A DNA stretch of 64,000 nucleotides from Pelagibius litoralis. GTDB lineage: Bacteria > Pseudomonadota > Alphaproteobacteria > Kiloniellales > Kiloniellaceae. Of the stretch, positions 1-9,586 are shown piece by piece; position 1 is the stretch's first letter; the number at the start of each line of letters is the position of its first letter. The notes under the pieces are model-generated. The model was not told the DNA's origin. It did not search any database and saw only the letters and a list, made by a program, of their open reading frames with translations. The translations under genes and the position numbers were made by a program. The stretch lies in NCBI RefSeq assembly GCF_011683915.1, contig NZ_JAAQPH010000006.1, forward strand, positions 62,001 to 126,000, given 5' to 3'.

Positions 1-780
1 ATGGACGAAGCCATGTTCAAGTCTCTGAGGACTGAAATCGACGCGACCATGCAGCGCGACCCGGCGGCGCGCTCACGCTTGGAGGTGGTGCTCTGTTACC
101 CCGGTTTCCAGGCCATAATGCTTTATCGCCTGTCGAGCGTCTGTTGGCGCCGTGGTTGGACCCTGCTCGGACGCTGGATTTCTGCCGTCGGGCGCATCCT
201 GACCGGGATCGAAATCCACCCCGGCGCCGTTGTCGGCGAGCGATTTTTTATCGACCACGGCATGGGCGTGGTGGTCGGCGAGACAGCGGAAATCGGCAAC
301 GATGTAACGCTCTACCAGGGGGTCACCCTGGGCGGTGTCGCCCCCAGTGTCGATAGCGACAGCCAGCGCAACACCAAGCGTCATCCAACCCTGCTGGACG
401 GCGTGATCGTCGGTTCCGGCGCCCAGGTGCTGGGCCCCATTACGGTGGGCCGCTGCGCGCGCGTCGGCGCCAATGCCGTCGTCACCAAAGAGGTTCCGGA
501 ATGCGCAACCGTCGTTGGCATCCCCGCCCGGGCAATCCAGACACAAAAGACACCGGCAGCCGAGAAGGCACCCTTCGTGGCCTATGGGACACCGACCGGC
601 AATATTCCGGATCCGGTTGCCCGTGCCCTTGATGGCCTGCTCGATGAGGTTCACAGCTTGAGAGCGCGGGTGAACGAGCTTGAGGAAGGTCGCCAGGCTG
701 CCGACTCCGGGGGAGGCCCCGGCGCTGATGGCGACGATCGGGATGCCGAAGCATCCAAGGCAGCCGAAGGCAAGTGTTGA
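1..780 (+). CDS. cysE: Serine O-acetyltransferase
   Basis: It acetylates L-serine with acetyl-CoA to give O-acetylserine, the carbon skeleton for cysteine synthesis in the cytoplasm. The N-terminal helical part (about 5-70) carries the family pattern [16 protein letters not shown]. A left-handed beta-helix follows (about 70-180) with the hallmark blocks [29 protein letters not shown], and the closing VVGIPAR. The C-terminal 70 residues are low-complexity and acidic, which is common in this family. The first ATG is the first base of the window; the second ATG (base 13, MFKSLR) matches the usual N-terminus better, so the true start may be there. It lies 53 bases upstream of iscR, so cysteine supply and iron-sulfur assembly are neighbours. 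Confidence 0.95.
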   Translation: MDEAMFKSLRTEIDATMQRDPAARSRLEVVLCYPGFQAIMLYRLSSVCWRRGWTLLGRWISAVGRILTGIEIHPGAVVGERFFIDHGMGVVVGETAEIGNDVTLYQGVTLGGVAPSVDSDSQRNTKRHPTLLDGVIVGSGAQVLGPITVGRCARVGANAVVTKEVPECATVVGIPARAIQTQKTPAAEKAPFVAYGTPTGNIPDPVARALDGLLDEVHSLRARVNELEEGRQAADSGGGPGADGDDRDAEASKAAEGKC

Positions 781-833
781 GGCTGTCCGGTTTCGTGAGA
801 AAAGGTTTGGGCCTTAGGAAAGGAAGTCACTAG

Positions 834-1364
834 GTGAAACTCAGCACAAAGGGCCGCTATGCCGTGATGGCGCTCTGCGATCTCGCCGGCCATTCCGAAG
901 ACAAACCCGTTGCGCTGGCCGATATTGCCGAGCGGCAGGAAATCTCGCTGTCCTATCTGGAGCAGCTCTTCGCCAAGCTGCGCCGGGGCGGCCTCGTCAA
1001 GTCGGTCCGCGGCCCTGGTGGCGGTTATCTGCTGGCCCACAAGGCTGCTGAGACCCGCATTTCGGATATCATTCTTTCCGTCGACGAACCGATCCGCGCG
1101 ACCCGCTGCATGCCCGGCCAACCGGTTGGCTGCCGTGGCAATCAGAGCCGCTGCCAGACCCATGACCTCTGGGAGGAACTGGGCAACCAGATCTATCTCT
1201 ATCTCTCTTCGGTTACGGTCGACGACGTGATCTCGCGTCGCGTTTTGGGCACCAGCGGACTTCTGACCGGTGATGGACCGGCAGGCCAGTTAGACCCGGC
1301 GGACAATCCGGCTGCCGCTGCGCCGGGCGGGAAGCCGCCTGTGCTGGCCGACGCCGGTGATTAG
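834..1364 (+). CDS. iscR: Rrf2-family iron-sulfur regulator IscR
   Basis: This is a transcription factor that senses [2Fe-2S] status and controls the iron-sulfur operon that follows. The winged helix is at residues 1-70 (MKLSTKGRYAVMAL, then GGLVKSVRGPGGGY). The cluster ligands are visible as Cys92, Cys100 and Cys107 with His110 after the third cysteine (RCQTH), as in IscR. The spacing is slightly longer than the C-x5-C-x5-C of E. coli. The start is GTG, chosen because AAAGGAAG lies just upstream and because the protein then begins exactly as the family does. The last 35 residues (Ala/Pro-rich) are extra. It is first in an operon with two cysteine desulfurases and a ferredoxin and probably autoregulates. 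Confidence 0.93.
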   Translation: MKLSTKGRYAVMALCDLAGHSEDKPVALADIAERQEISLSYLEQLFAKLRRGGLVKSVRGPGGGYLLAHKAAETRISDIILSVDEPIRATRCMPGQPVGCRGNQSRCQTHDLWEELGNQIYLYLSSVTVDDVISRRVLGTSGLLTGDGPAGQLDPADNPAAAAPGGKPPVLADAGD

Positions 1365-1413
1365 CCCGTTCAAGCGCCTGCAAAGGCAGTAACGGTTCTT
1401 GGATGAGAGCTGA

Positions 1414-2514
1414 ATGATCGCCTACCTCGACTACAACGCAACCGCACCGCTTCGCCCGGAAGCCCTTGATGCGATGACCCGGGCAGTGGCCGAGCCGGGC
1501 AATGCCTCTTCCGTACACGCCGCCGGCCGGCGCGCGCGCCGACTGGTCGAGGAAGCGCGCGAGAAGGTGGCGGCGCTGGCGGCGGTCGATCCGCGCTGGG
1601 TGATCTTCACCTCCGGCGGGACCGAGGCCAATAACCTGGCGCTGGGCGGCTTGGCTGCCGGGCCGCGGCTGGTCTCGGCGACCGAGCATGACTCCGTCCT
1701 TCAGGCCGCACCGCAGGCAGAGCGGCTGGCGGTTCGTCCGGATGGGCAGATCGATCTCGATGCCCTGGAGGAAGCCCTTCGCGGCCAGCCGGCGGGCGCC
1801 CTCGTTTCCGTCATGCTGGCCAACAACGAGACCGGGGTGCTTCAGCCCATGGAAGCCGTTGTTGAGCGTGCCAAAGCGGCAGGTGCCCTGGTCCACTGCG
1901 ATGCGGTTCAGGCGGCGGGCAAGCTGCCGTTGGATATGGTCCGTCTGGGCGTCGACTGCATGACCCTCTCGTCCCACAAGCTTGGCGGGCCGCCGGGCGT
2001 CGGTGCCCTGCTGTGCCGGGATAACCTGCCGCTGACACCTCTGTTGCAGGGGGGCGGACAGGAACGCCAGCGTCGGCCCGGTACGGAGAACCTGCCGGGT
2101 ATTGCGGGCTTTGGCGCCGCTGCCGAGGCGGCCTTGCGGGACCTGCCGCAGGTTGGGTCCATTGCCGGCCTGCGCGACAGCCTGGAAACCGGCGCGCAGA
2201 CCATCGCGCCGGAGGTCAGGGTTTTCGGCGCCGAGAGCGCCCGTTTGGCGAACACCTCCTGTCTGGCGCTTGCCGGCATGGCGGCCGAGACCCAGATCAT
2301 GGCGCTGGATCTTGCCGGTGTCGCGGTCAGTGCCGGTGCGGCCTGTTCCTCCGGCAAGGTGCGGCCATCCCACGTGCTGACCGCCATGGGGGCGAGTGCG
2401 GGCGAAGCGGCTTCGGCGATCCGCGTCAGCCTGGGTTGGCGCAGCAGCACCGATGATGTCGACCGTTTCCTGGCCGCCTGGGGCGATCTCTACCGCCGCA
2501 GCCAGGCGGCTTAG
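1414..2514 (+). CDS. Cysteine desulfurase (NifS/IscS-like), first copy
   Basis: This is a PLP enzyme that removes sulfur from cysteine as an enzyme-bound persulfide for iron-sulfur clusters or tRNA thiolation. The fold-type I aminotransferase domain covers the whole 366 residues. His92 (TEHDSV), Asp163 (HCDAVQ) and the Schiff-base Lys189 (SSHKLGG) are present. The mobile-loop cysteine is Cys311 in AGAACSSGK. A short loop around the cysteine and the SSHKLGGP motif fit class I enzymes of the nifS-like group seen in alphaproteobacterial isc/suf operons. It starts 49 bases after iscR and ends 8 bases before the second desulfurase. The tandem arrangement suggests division of labour, which the sequence alone cannot define. 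Confidence 0.9.
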   Translation: MIAYLDYNATAPLRPEALDAMTRAVAEPGNASSVHAAGRRARRLVEEAREKVAALAAVDPRWVIFTSGGTEANNLALGGLAAGPRLVSATEHDSVLQAAPQAERLAVRPDGQIDLDALEEALRGQPAGALVSVMLANNETGVLQPMEAVVERAKAAGALVHCDAVQAAGKLPLDMVRLGVDCMTLSSHKLGGPPGVGALLCRDNLPLTPLLQGGGQERQRRPGTENLPGIAGFGAAAEAALRDLPQVGSIAGLRDSLETGAQTIAPEVRVFGAESARLANTSCLALAGMAAETQIMALDLAGVAVSAGAACSSGKVRPSHVLTAMGASAGEAASAIRVSLGWRSSTDDVDRFLAAWGDLYRRSQAA

Positions 2515-2522
2515 GGGGCAGC

Positions 2523-3746
2523 ATGACGCAGACGAAGCAGTGCTCCCCAGGCCAGGATACCAAGGACAAGGCAAATCGCTCGGCACGGCCCGTCTATCTT
2601 GACAACCAGGCGACGACCCCCACCGACCCGCGGGTGGTGGAGGCCATGCTGCCTTTCTTCAACGAACGCTTCGGCAATGCCCATTCCGCCGCCCATGCCT
2701 ATGGTTGGGACGCGGAAGACGCGGTGGAGCGGGCGCGCGCCGATCTGGCGGCGTTGATCGGCGCCTCGCCGCGAGAGATCGTCTTCACCTCTGGCGCGAC
2801 CGAAGCCAACAACCTGGCGATCAAGGGCGCGGCGCGTTTCCACCGGGCTGCGCGCCCGCACGTCGTGACCTATGCCACCGAGCACAAGTGCGTGCTGGAA
2901 AGTTGCCGCCAGCTGGAGCGTGAGGGCTTTCGGGTCACCATCCTGCCGGTGCAGCCCGACGGCCTGATCGATCTCGACCTGCTGGCCGATACGGTGAGCG
3001 ACGAGACGGCCGTGGTGTCGGTCATGGCGGTGAACAACGAAATCGGGGTCATCCAGCCGCTGGCCGAGATCGCCGCCATCTGTCGGGAAAAGGGCGCCTA
3101 CTTTCACAGCGATGCGGCCCAGGCGGTTGGCAAGATTCCCGTGAACGTGGTCGACAGCGGTATCGACCTGCTGAGCATCTCCGGCCACAAGTTCTACGCG
3201 CCGATGGGGATTGGCGCCCTCTACGTACGGCGGCGTCCACGCGTGCGCCTGGAGGCGATGATCGATGGTGGCGGGCAGGAACGGGGCCTGCGGTCCGGCA
3301 CCCTGGCGACGCCGCTCTGTGTCGGTCTCGGCATGGCCGCGCGTCTTGCCGCTGAGGAGATGCCTGAGGAAACGGCCCGTATTTCCGGCTTGAAGACCCG
3401 GCTGCTGGAAGGCATTAGAAGCCGCCTGGACGGGGTCCTGCTGAATGCCGATGCCGAGGCGCGGGTTGCCGGTAACCTGAATCTCGCCTTTGAGGGGGTC
3501 GATGCCGAGGCTTTGATGAAAGCCATGCCGCGCCTGGCCCTTTCCAGCGGATCGGCCTGTACCTCGACATCGGTCGAACCGTCCTATGTCCTGCGGGCCC
3601 TGGGGATGCCGGAGGCGCGGGCGCGGGCATCGCTGCGGGTCGGGATCGGGCGCTTCACCAGTGAGGCCGATATCGATCTGGCGATAGAGGAGTTTGCGGC
3701 CAAGGTGGCCAGCCTTCGTGCCGAGGGCAGCCAGGCGGCCGAGTAG
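2523..3746 (+). CDS. iscS: Cysteine desulfurase IscS
   Basis: This is the second PLP-dependent cysteine desulfurase, and the closer match to housekeeping IscS. The N-terminal 22 residues are an extension before the conserved [15 protein letters not shown]. His121 (ATEHKC), Lys223 ([10 protein letters not shown]) and the persulfide cysteine Cys346 (SSGSACTS) are all present. The 407-residue length is normal. It would supply sulfur to cluster assembly and also to MnmA, encoded downstream in this window. Start is the ATG after GGGGGCAGC, 6 bases beyond the previous stop, so it is surely co-transcribed. No scaffold gene (iscU) follows; a ferredoxin does. Confidence 0.93.
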   Translation: MTQTKQCSPGQDTKDKANRSARPVYLDNQATTPTDPRVVEAMLPFFNERFGNAHSAAHAYGWDAEDAVERARADLAALIGASPREIVFTSGATEANNLAIKGAARFHRAARPHVVTYATEHKCVLESCRQLEREGFRVTILPVQPDGLIDLDLLADTVSDETAVVSVMAVNNEIGVIQPLAEIAAICREKGAYFHSDAAQAVGKIPVNVVDSGIDLLSISGHKFYAPMGIGALYVRRRPRVRLEAMIDGGGQERGLRSGTLATPLCVGLGMAARLAAEEMPEETARISGLKTRLLEGIRSRLDGVLLNADAEARVAGNLNLAFEGVDAEALMKAMPRLALSSGSACTSTSVEPSYVLRALGMPEARARASLRVGIGRFTSEADIDLAIEEFAAKVASLRAEGSQAAE

Positions 3747-3798
3747 GGGATTTCCGCCGGCGGGCCGGCCGGAATGCGAAGAGATGGGAGCAGTGTTT

Positions 3799-4128
3799 AT
3801 GCCGAAGTTGGTGTTCGTTGAGAAGGATGGCAACCGCAAGGAGGTTGACGCTCCTGTGGGTCTCTCCGTGATGGAAATCGCCCATCGCTTCGATGTCGAT
3901 ATCGAAGGGGCCTGCGAAGGTTCGCTCGCCTGTGCGACCTGCCATGTCATCGTCGACGAGGGCTGGTACGCAAAGCTGGGGGAGCCGTCCGAGGACGAAG
4001 AGGATATGCTGGATCTGGCCTTCGGCCTGAAGCCGACCTCCCGCCTCGGCTGTCAGATCGTGATGAGCGACGAGCTGGACGGCCTTGAGGTCGCTCTGCC
4101 CCGTGAAGTGAACAACATGCTCGGCTGA
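3799..4128 (+). CDS. fdx: [2Fe-2S] ferredoxin, Isc/adrenodoxin type
   Basis: This is a 109-residue electron carrier of the adrenodoxin/Isc-ferredoxin class that supplies electrons for cluster assembly. Cluster ligands are Cys39, Cys45, Cys48 and Cys85 in the pattern C-x5-C-x2-C-x36-C ([12 protein letters not shown] ... LGCQI). The conserved DEGWYAKL and acidic [11 protein letters not shown] helix are the partner-docking surface in this family. An in-frame ATG at 3784 exists, but 3799 is preferred because GGGAG is correctly spaced and the protein starts at the usual MPKLVFVE. It is last in the iscR operon and ends 6 bases before the convergent DUF302 gene. Confidence 0.92.
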   Translation: MPKLVFVEKDGNRKEVDAPVGLSVMEIAHRFDVDIEGACEGSLACATCHVIVDEGWYAKLGEPSEDEEDMLDLAFGLKPTSRLGCQIVMSDELDGLEVALPREVNNMLG

Positions 4129-4134
4129 GGCCGG

Positions 4135-4608
4135 TTACGTTCCCGCCGCCTGGGCGGCGATCTTTGCAAAAATTTCATCGAGTTCGACTGCCAGCGTTTT
4201 CAGTGCCGCGCCGCCGTCCGCGTAGGGGGCGAAGACGGCGCTGGGCGTCTTGTAACTGAGATCGGCGCTGCCGTCGGCGTTCTCGGTCACGTAAAAGCGA
4301 ATCGGCGCTTCGATGCCGGCGGCAAGGCTGACCTCCAGCATGCGCACGGCAAAGTCCGGGCGGTAGACCCCGATCACCATGTTGCCGGGGATCGTCTTGT
4401 CGAGCATCCGCTTGGCGCCCAGGGTGGCGCTGGCCCGCGACACCAGCCCCATCTTGTTGTCGGCAATCGCTTGCTCCAGCCGCTCCACCAGGACCGGATA
4501 GCTGTGGGCTGTCTTCATGACCTTCCAGCCCGGCAGCTCGGCGGCCGCCGCAAGCGGCGGCGAGAAGAGCAGAAGGGCGAACAGAACGCTGGCCAGTCGA
4601 AGTCGCAT
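4135..4608 (-). CDS. DUF302-domain exported protein
   Basis: A 157-residue protein with a clear signal peptide (MRLRLASVLFALLLF, cleavage near AAAAE), so it is periplasmic or membrane-attached. The remainder matches the DUF302 fold: an N-terminal HSYPVLVERLEQAIADNK helix, then GNMVIGVYRPDFAVRMLE and RFYVTENADGSADLSYKTPS. The biochemical role of DUF302 is not known. The start was moved 25 codons in from the longest frame because GAGGAGA sits upstream of this ATG and the signal peptide begins here. It is convergent with the ferredoxin gene and appears monocistronic. Confidence 0.85.
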   Translation of the reverse strand: MRLRLASVLFALLLFSPPLAAAAELPGWKVMKTAHSYPVLVERLEQAIADNKMGLVSRASATLGAKRMLDKTIPGNMVIGVYRPDFAVRMLEVSLAAGIEAPIRFYVTENADGSADLSYKTPSAVFAPYADGGAALKTLAVELDEIFAKIAAQAAGT

Positions 4609-4727
4609 GGCGGGAGGTCTCCTCGGGTTTTGCTGTGCCGAAAGCTGGGGCGAGTGTAATCGCCGCCGGGCCCGGGGGCCCATAAATTCCCTGTGATTTG
4701 GGCCCGCGATGACTATGCTCGCGCGCT

Positions 4728-6128
4728 ATGACGGAACGCGATTCGCATTTGCCGGCGCCCCGGCGCAACCCGCTGGATTGGAACCCCCTGGGCGATCTTG
4801 TCATGCGGCCGTGGTACGACCGCTGGGCCCTGGGTCTGGTGGCCCGCTGGTATCTGCCGCTGTCGCGGGCCTGGGCGGCCGGCCTGGCCCACGCGGGCGA
4901 CAAGGCGGCTTTTGCCGAGGCGGCCGGGCTGGAGGGTTTCCCCGGCGGCCTGACCGGCCGTGCGATCCGCCGCGCCATCGCCAAAAACCAGCGCCGCCTG
5001 GGCGATTATCTGGCCGCCGACGCGCGCTGGCTTGAAGCTTACTTCGCTGCTGCAGCGCCGTTGGATGAAGTGCTGGTGGATCGGGAGCGGGCGCGCCTGG
5101 CCGCCGCCAGCGCCTTGATGGCGGCGCGGGCCGGGTTCATGCCGATCCGCCGGCGCGTTGCCCAGGTCCGTTGGCAGATGACACCGCCCGGGGATTTCGC
5201 GCCGCCGGAAGATTGGCTGGGCAGCGCCGGCACCTGTATCACCCAGCCAAGTGGCGCGGGGCCGGACAGCCCGCTGCCGCCGGTCGAGGTCTCGCACCCC
5301 GTGCCCGGTCCCTTAGGGCCGGAGCGTTGGCTGCGGTTTGCCTCACCGGGCTTGCCCGGCGATACCGCCTGGGCCCGGGTCTTCGAGCCGGAGGGCGTCG
5401 AGAACCCGCCCAGCTTCATCAATCTCCATGGCATCGGGATGGAATTGGATTTCTGGAGCGGCGCCGTGGACAGCACCGCCAGCCTGCTTCGCCGGGGCTT
5501 GCGGGTGATCCGGCCGGAAGGGCCCTGGCACGGCCGACGGCGGATCGCCGGCTGCTATGGCGGTGAGCCGGCCATGGCCCTGGGGCCGGAGGGCTTCCTG
5601 AAGCTGTTTTCCACCTGGGGCGCCGAGGCCGGCGTAATGACCGCCTGGGCGCGGCAGAATGGCAGCCGGCGGGTTGCCATCGGCGGAGTCAGCCTGGGGG
5701 CGCTGACCAGTCAACTGACCGCTGTGGCCGCCAGCGAATGGCCGGAGATCACGCGGCCGGACGCCCTGCTTCTGGTTGCCACCAGCGCGAACTCGCTCGA
5801 TGTCGCCATGGCCGGCAGCCTGTCGCGCGCCGTGGGCTATCCGGCGGCGCTGGCGCAGGCCGGTTGGTCGCCGGAGGATCTTGCCCGCTATGCCCCCCTG
5901 CTGGAGCCCCGCGGGGCGCCTGCCATGCCGCCGGAGCGGATCGTCATGACCCTGGGGGAGGCCGATACGGTGACGCCCTTTGATGGTGGTCTGGCGCTGG
6001 CCCGGCGCTGGGGGGTGCCGCCCGAGAACCTCTTCATCCGCCGCCAGGGCCATTTCTCCGTCTCCCTGGATCTCAACCGCCAGCCCCAGCCGCTCAACCG
6101 GATCGCCGCCATCCTTAACGGTGACTAA
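4728..6128 (+). CDS. Alpha/beta hydrolase, ABHD18-like
   Basis: A 466-residue alpha/beta-hydrolase. The nucleophile elbow is GGVSLG (Ser322), with candidate acid Asp413 (GEADTVTPF) and His442 (RQGHFSV). The oxyanion-region motif INLHGIGMELDF is at 231-243 and PEGPWHGRRR at 263-272. The N-terminal half is helical and not recognised. The pattern, with a charged GRRR after a proline-rich turn and GVSLG, resembles the ABHD18/DUF2048 group; substrate is unknown. It has no signal peptide, and its ribosome site is weak. It is convergent with the TetR gene; the stop codons overlap by 4 bases. Confidence 0.7.
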   Translation: MTERDSHLPAPRRNPLDWNPLGDLVMRPWYDRWALGLVARWYLPLSRAWAAGLAHAGDKAAFAEAAGLEGFPGGLTGRAIRRAIAKNQRRLGDYLAADARWLEAYFAAAAPLDEVLVDRERARLAAASALMAARAGFMPIRRRVAQVRWQMTPPGDFAPPEDWLGSAGTCITQPSGAGPDSPLPPVEVSHPVPGPLGPERWLRFASPGLPGDTAWARVFEPEGVENPPSFINLHGIGMELDFWSGAVDSTASLLRRGLRVIRPEGPWHGRRRIAGCYGGEPAMALGPEGFLKLFSTWGAEAGVMTAWARQNGSRRVAIGGVSLGALTSQLTAVAASEWPEITRPDALLLVATSANSLDVAMAGSLSRAVGYPAALAQAGWSPEDLARYAPLLEPRGAPAMPPERIVMTLGEADTVTPFDGGLALARRWGVPPENLFIRRQGHFSVSLDLNRQPQPLNRIAAILNGD

Positions 6129-6712
6129 GGCCTTTTCATCAAGCCGCTCATCAGCAGCTGCCAAAGCGTGGCAAAATCCTCGTCAATCCCCGGCTTCAGC
6201 CATTCACCGGCATGGACCGGATGGTGAAACCGCAGTGTCGCCTGAAACACCGCCGCGGCTGAGGCTCTGGGGTCGGCGACGACGAAGCTGCCCTCGCGGA
6301 CACCATCTTCGATGATCTGCGTAAGCTGCGTGACGAGTTCATGGACATGCGCGTCGACGACGTCGCCTGCCTGCTCGGCGATGCGGTGGTAGGTCGCGAA
6401 AAGTTCCGGATCATCGAGCACTTTGCGGCGCTTGATGGCGATCAACGCGTCGAACCACTTTTTCAATCGTGCCGGCGCCGGCGCCTGTTGCGCGGCGATG
6501 GCCTGGAGCGGCGCCGAGACACGGTGAAGCCAGCGCTGCGCCACGGCATCGCGCAGCGCGGCTTTGCTCGGGAAGTGGCGATAGATCGAACCGTGGCTGA
6601 CGTTGAGCGCGCGCGCCACGTCGACCACTGTCGTCTTGGCCGGCCCGAAGCGGCGCAGCACCTGCTCCGCCGCTTCGAGAATCCGATCTGCCGTGAGAAC
6701 CGCCTCGGTCAT
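6125..6712 (-). CDS. TetR-family transcriptional regulator
   Basis: A 195-residue repressor. The N-terminal helix-turn-helix (about 10-57) reads TTVVDVARALNVSHGSIYRHF, the canonical TetR recognition helix. The C-terminal domain (60-195) is the variable ligand-binding part and gives no substrate clue. Its start overlaps the stop of the upstream aldo-keto reductase gene by 4 bases (ATGA type), so the two are one transcript and the regulator probably controls that operon. Confidence 0.92.
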   Translation of the reverse strand: MTEAVLTADRILEAAEQVLRRFGPAKTTVVDVARALNVSHGSIYRHFPSKAALRDAVAQRWLHRVSAPLQAIAAQQAPAPARLKKWFDALIAIKRRKVLDDPELFATYHRIAEQAGDVVDAHVHELVTQLTQIIEDGVREGSFVVADPRASAAAVFQATLRFHHPVHAGEWLKPGIDEDFATLWQLLMSGLMKRP

Positions 6713-7752
6713 CGCGTCAACGCTGACGTCCTTTCACTGTCCAGCATCGCCATCTGGTCGGCACCGTAGCGCTCGCCGGCGGCGGCCTGGGGCCCAAGAG
6801 CTTCTTCTATACGTGTCATATCGCTCTCTGTCAGGTGGAGATCGAGCGCGGGCAGGGCTTCGGCCAGGCGTTCGCGCTTGCGGGCACCGATGAGCGGTAT
6901 GATATCCGCACCACGCGCCAGCACCCAGGCGATCGCCAGTTGGGCGACCGTCGCCGATCTTTCCCAGGCAAGGGAGCGCAGGCTCTCCACCAGGGCGAGG
7001 TTGTGCGCCAGGTTGTCACCGGCAAAGCGCGGCAGGTGATTGCGAAAGTCCTGTGCCGCGATGCCGCGATCGGGCGACCAATGGCCGCTCAACAGGCCGC
7101 GGGAAAGGACACCGTAGGCGGTAATCCCGATACCCAGTTCCCGGGCCGTCGGCAGGATCTCCTCTTCGACACTGCGGCTGAGCAGCGAGTACTCGATCTG
7201 AAGGGCGGTGATCGGGTGCACCGCCTGGGCCCGCCGCAGGGTTTCGGCGCCCACTTCCGACAGCCCGATGTGCCGGATGTAACCCGCCTGCACCATCTCC
7301 GCCATGGCGCCGACAGTCTCCTCGATCGGAACGCCCGGGTCGAGGCGCGCGGGCTGGTAGAGGTCGATGTGGTCGGTTCCGAGCCGCTGCAGGCTGTACG
7401 TCAGTGCCGTCTTGACGGCCTGTGGTCTGCCGTCGAAGCCAATGAAGCTGCCGTCCGGTGTCCGCTGGGCGCCGAACTTTACCGCGATGAAGGCCTTGTC
7501 GCGCCTGCCGCCCTGCAAGGCCTCCCGCAGCAGCAGTTCGTTGTGGCCCATGCCATAGAAGTCCCCTGTGTCCAGCAGGGTGATGCCGGCTTCCAAGGCT
7601 GCGTGCAGGGTAGCCAGGCTCTCTTTGCGGTCGGCGGGCCCGTAAAAGTCCGACATGCCCATCGCACCGAGGCCGATGGCGGAAAGCACCGGCCCATCCT
7701 GGCCCAGTCGGCGTGTTTGGCTGGGTGAGTGGCCCGCTGTCTCATGTTGCAT
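6709..7752 (-). CDS. Aldo/keto reductase
   Basis: A 347-residue NADPH-dependent aldo/keto reductase (TIM barrel). Family blocks include LGAMGMSDFYG, LLDTGDFYGMGHNE (tyrosine of the catalytic set), VKFG (lysine), VPIEETVGAM, GYIRHIGLSEV and ITAYGVLSRGLL. The usual catalytic histidine context QHRxDP is replaced by QPARLDP, a variant typical of one subgroup rather than a loss by mutation. Native substrate cannot be named. It lies upstream of and overlaps a TetR gene, so it is probably inducible. TGGAGC lies at the right distance before the ATG. An AT-rich 213-base divergent space separates it from mnmA. Confidence 0.88.
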   Translation of the reverse strand: MQHETAGHSPSQTRRLGQDGPVLSAIGLGAMGMSDFYGPADRKESLATLHAALEAGITLLDTGDFYGMGHNELLLREALQGGRRDKAFIAVKFGAQRTPDGSFIGFDGRPQAVKTALTYSLQRLGTDHIDLYQPARLDPGVPIEETVGAMAEMVQAGYIRHIGLSEVGAETLRRAQAVHPITALQIEYSLLSRSVEEEILPTARELGIGITAYGVLSRGLLSGHWSPDRGIAAQDFRNHLPRFAGDNLAHNLALVESLRSLAWERSATVAQLAIAWVLARGADIIPLIGARKRERLAEALPALDLHLTESDMTRIEEALGPQAAAGERYGADQMAMLDSERTSALTR

Positions 7753-7965
7753 GGTTTTGCTCCAGATGTGTGTGTCTGTGTAGGAGATAATAATGGAATG
7801 ACAGATTTCAATATTTGTTATTTACTTTTTTTCACACTAAGCGGGTTTTGCGCCGGGTGGCGCCTGCGGCTTCGCTCTTTGGGGCTTGGGGCTGGCGTTA
7901 TCCGGACATCAAAGCGTCGCCCAGCGCCCTTGCGCCGACCGCCGCTTTGCCTATAGTCCGGCCTC

Positions 7966-9123
7966 ATGAACTCGATGGGTATAGACAAGGCGGTGGGCGC
8001 CACCCGGGTGGTGGTGGCGATGTCCGGCGGGGTGGATTCCTCGGTTACGGCGGCGCTTTTGCATGCCGAGGGCTATGACGTCGTCGGCATCACCCTGCAG
8101 CTTTACGACCACGGGGCCGCGGTGGCCAAGAAGGGCGCCTGCTGCGCCGGCCAGGATATCTATGACGCCCGCCGGGTGGCCGAGAACCTGGGCATTCCGC
8201 ACTACGTGCTGGACTATGAGAGCCGCTTCCGCGATTCCGTGATGGAGGACTTCGCCGACAGCTACCTGCGCGGCGAGACCCCGATCCCCTGTGTGAACTG
8301 CAACCAGACGGTCAAGTTCCGCGACCTGCTGGCGACGGCCCGCGACCTGGGCGCCGACGCCCTGGCCACCGGCCACTACGTGCAGCGCAAGATGGGGCCT
8401 GAGGGGGTCGAGCTGCACCGCGCCGTCGACCGGCGCCGCGACCAGAGCTATTTCCTCTTCGCGACCACACGAGAGCAGCTCGCCTTCCTGCGCTTCCCCC
8501 TGGGCGGGCTGGAGAAGGACCAGGTGCGGGTGGAGGCCGAGCGCCACGGCCTGGCCGTCGCCGACAAGCCGGACAGCCAGGACATCTGCTTCGTGCCCCA
8601 GGGCTCCTACGCCGCGGTCGTGCAGAAGCTGCGCCCCGGCGCCGCCGACCCGGGCGAGATCGTCCACGTTGACGGGCGTGTCATGGGCCGGCATGAGGGC
8701 ATCATCCACTACACCATCGGTCAGCGCCGCGGCCTCGGCCTCGGCGGTGAGAGCGCGCCGCTCTTCGTCATCAAGCTGGAGCCGGAAGCGCGCCGCGTGA
8801 TTGTCGGCCCAAGGGCCGCCCTGGCGCGCGATTCGATCATCCTGCGCAGCCTCAACTGGCTGCCCGGCACGCCGGTCCCCGCTGCCGGCAGAGCGGTGCA
8901 GGTAAAGCTGCGCTCGGTCAGCGAGCCGGCGCCGGCGACGATCTATCCGCGCCCCGGGGGCGGGGCCGAGGTGGTGCTGGACGCCCCGGAGTTCGGCGTC
9001 GCAGCGGGCCAGGCCGCCGTCTGTTATGACGGCGACCGGGTGCTGGGCGGTGGCTGGATCGCCACGGCCGAGAGCCGCCTTGCCGCCGAGCCCTCCGTCG
9101 CCGCCGTTGTCGGCGCCGAATAG
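7966..9123 (+). CDS. mnmA: tRNA-specific 2-thiouridylase MnmA
   Basis: It inserts sulfur at C2 of wobble uridine 34 in tRNA for Glu, Gln and Lys, with ATP activation and sulfur relayed from IscS. The PP-loop SGGVDSS is at 20-26. The catalytic cysteine is Cys109 in PIPCVNCN, and the persulfide-accepting Cys208 lies in [11 protein letters not shown]. The central tRNA-binding segment and C-terminal barrel ([23 protein letters not shown]) are complete. At 385 residues it is normal length. The first ATG was kept; a second in-frame ATG lies four codons later. An SCP2-domain gene follows within 40 bases. Confidence 0.95.
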   Translation: MNSMGIDKAVGATRVVVAMSGGVDSSVTAALLHAEGYDVVGITLQLYDHGAAVAKKGACCAGQDIYDARRVAENLGIPHYVLDYESRFRDSVMEDFADSYLRGETPIPCVNCNQTVKFRDLLATARDLGADALATGHYVQRKMGPEGVELHRAVDRRRDQSYFLFATTREQLAFLRFPLGGLEKDQVRVEAERHGLAVADKPDSQDICFVPQGSYAAVVQKLRPGAADPGEIVHVDGRVMGRHEGIIHYTIGQRRGLGLGGESAPLFVIKLEPEARRVIVGPRAALARDSIILRSLNWLPGTPVPAAGRAVQVKLRSVSEPAPATIYPRPGGGAEVVLDAPEFGVAAGQAAVCYDGDRVLGGGWIATAESRLAAEPSVAAVVGAE

Positions 9124-9159
9124 GCCGAAGTGAAAGACCCGTCGAAGGAGCCGCCAACC

Positions 9160-9471
9160 ATGTCCCTGGAAAGCCTGACCGAACAGTTGAAAGCCCAGGC
9201 GGCGTTGAACGCGCCGCTCGGCTACCGCGTGCTTTTCGACATGGGCGACGACGGTGCCATCCTCTGGGACGGCACCGCCACCCCGGCGGAGATTGCACCG
9301 GTGGAAAATGGTGCTGCCGAGGCCGACACCACCCTGCGCTTCAGCCTGGACGACCTGGGCAAGCTGCTGGAAGGCAACCTGGACCCGACCCTGGCCTATA
9401 TGACCGGCAAGCTGAAGATCGAGGGTTCCATGGGCGTTGCGATGAAGCTGGCAGCCCTGCTGGGCGACTGA
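9160..9471 (+). CDS. SCP2 sterol-binding-like protein
   Basis: A 103-residue protein made of a single SCP2-type lipid-binding fold (ADTTLRFSLDDLGKLLEG, then AYMTGKLKIEGSMGVAMKLAALL). In bacteria such proteins are thought to bind acyl chains or other hydrophobic ligands; the ligand here is unknown. The ATG at 9160 is preferred over the earlier in-frame GTG because AAGGAG lies 9 bases before it. It probably shares the mnmA transcript. Confidence 0.85.
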   Translation: MSLESLTEQLKAQAALNAPLGYRVLFDMGDDGAILWDGTATPAEIAPVENGAAEADTTLRFSLDDLGKLLEGNLDPTLAYMTGKLKIEGSMGVAMKLAALLGD

Positions 9472-9586
9472 GGCCCGCAGAAACCCTGACGAGGCCGGCC
9501 CAGGCGACCCCCAATCAGCTTGACAGGGCCGGGGTGAGATCATATATCGCAGCCCGGCGCCCATGTTAGGCTGCCAAATACCCTAT

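Noticed and set aside
6709-7752. Loss of the aldo-keto reductase catalytic histidine as a broken enzyme
   Set aside because: The QPARLDP variant appears in an otherwise intact subgroup, so it is a family feature, not damage.
7753-7965. AT-rich space before mnmA as a riboswitch or operator
   Set aside because: No clear fold or inverted repeat beyond general AT-richness.
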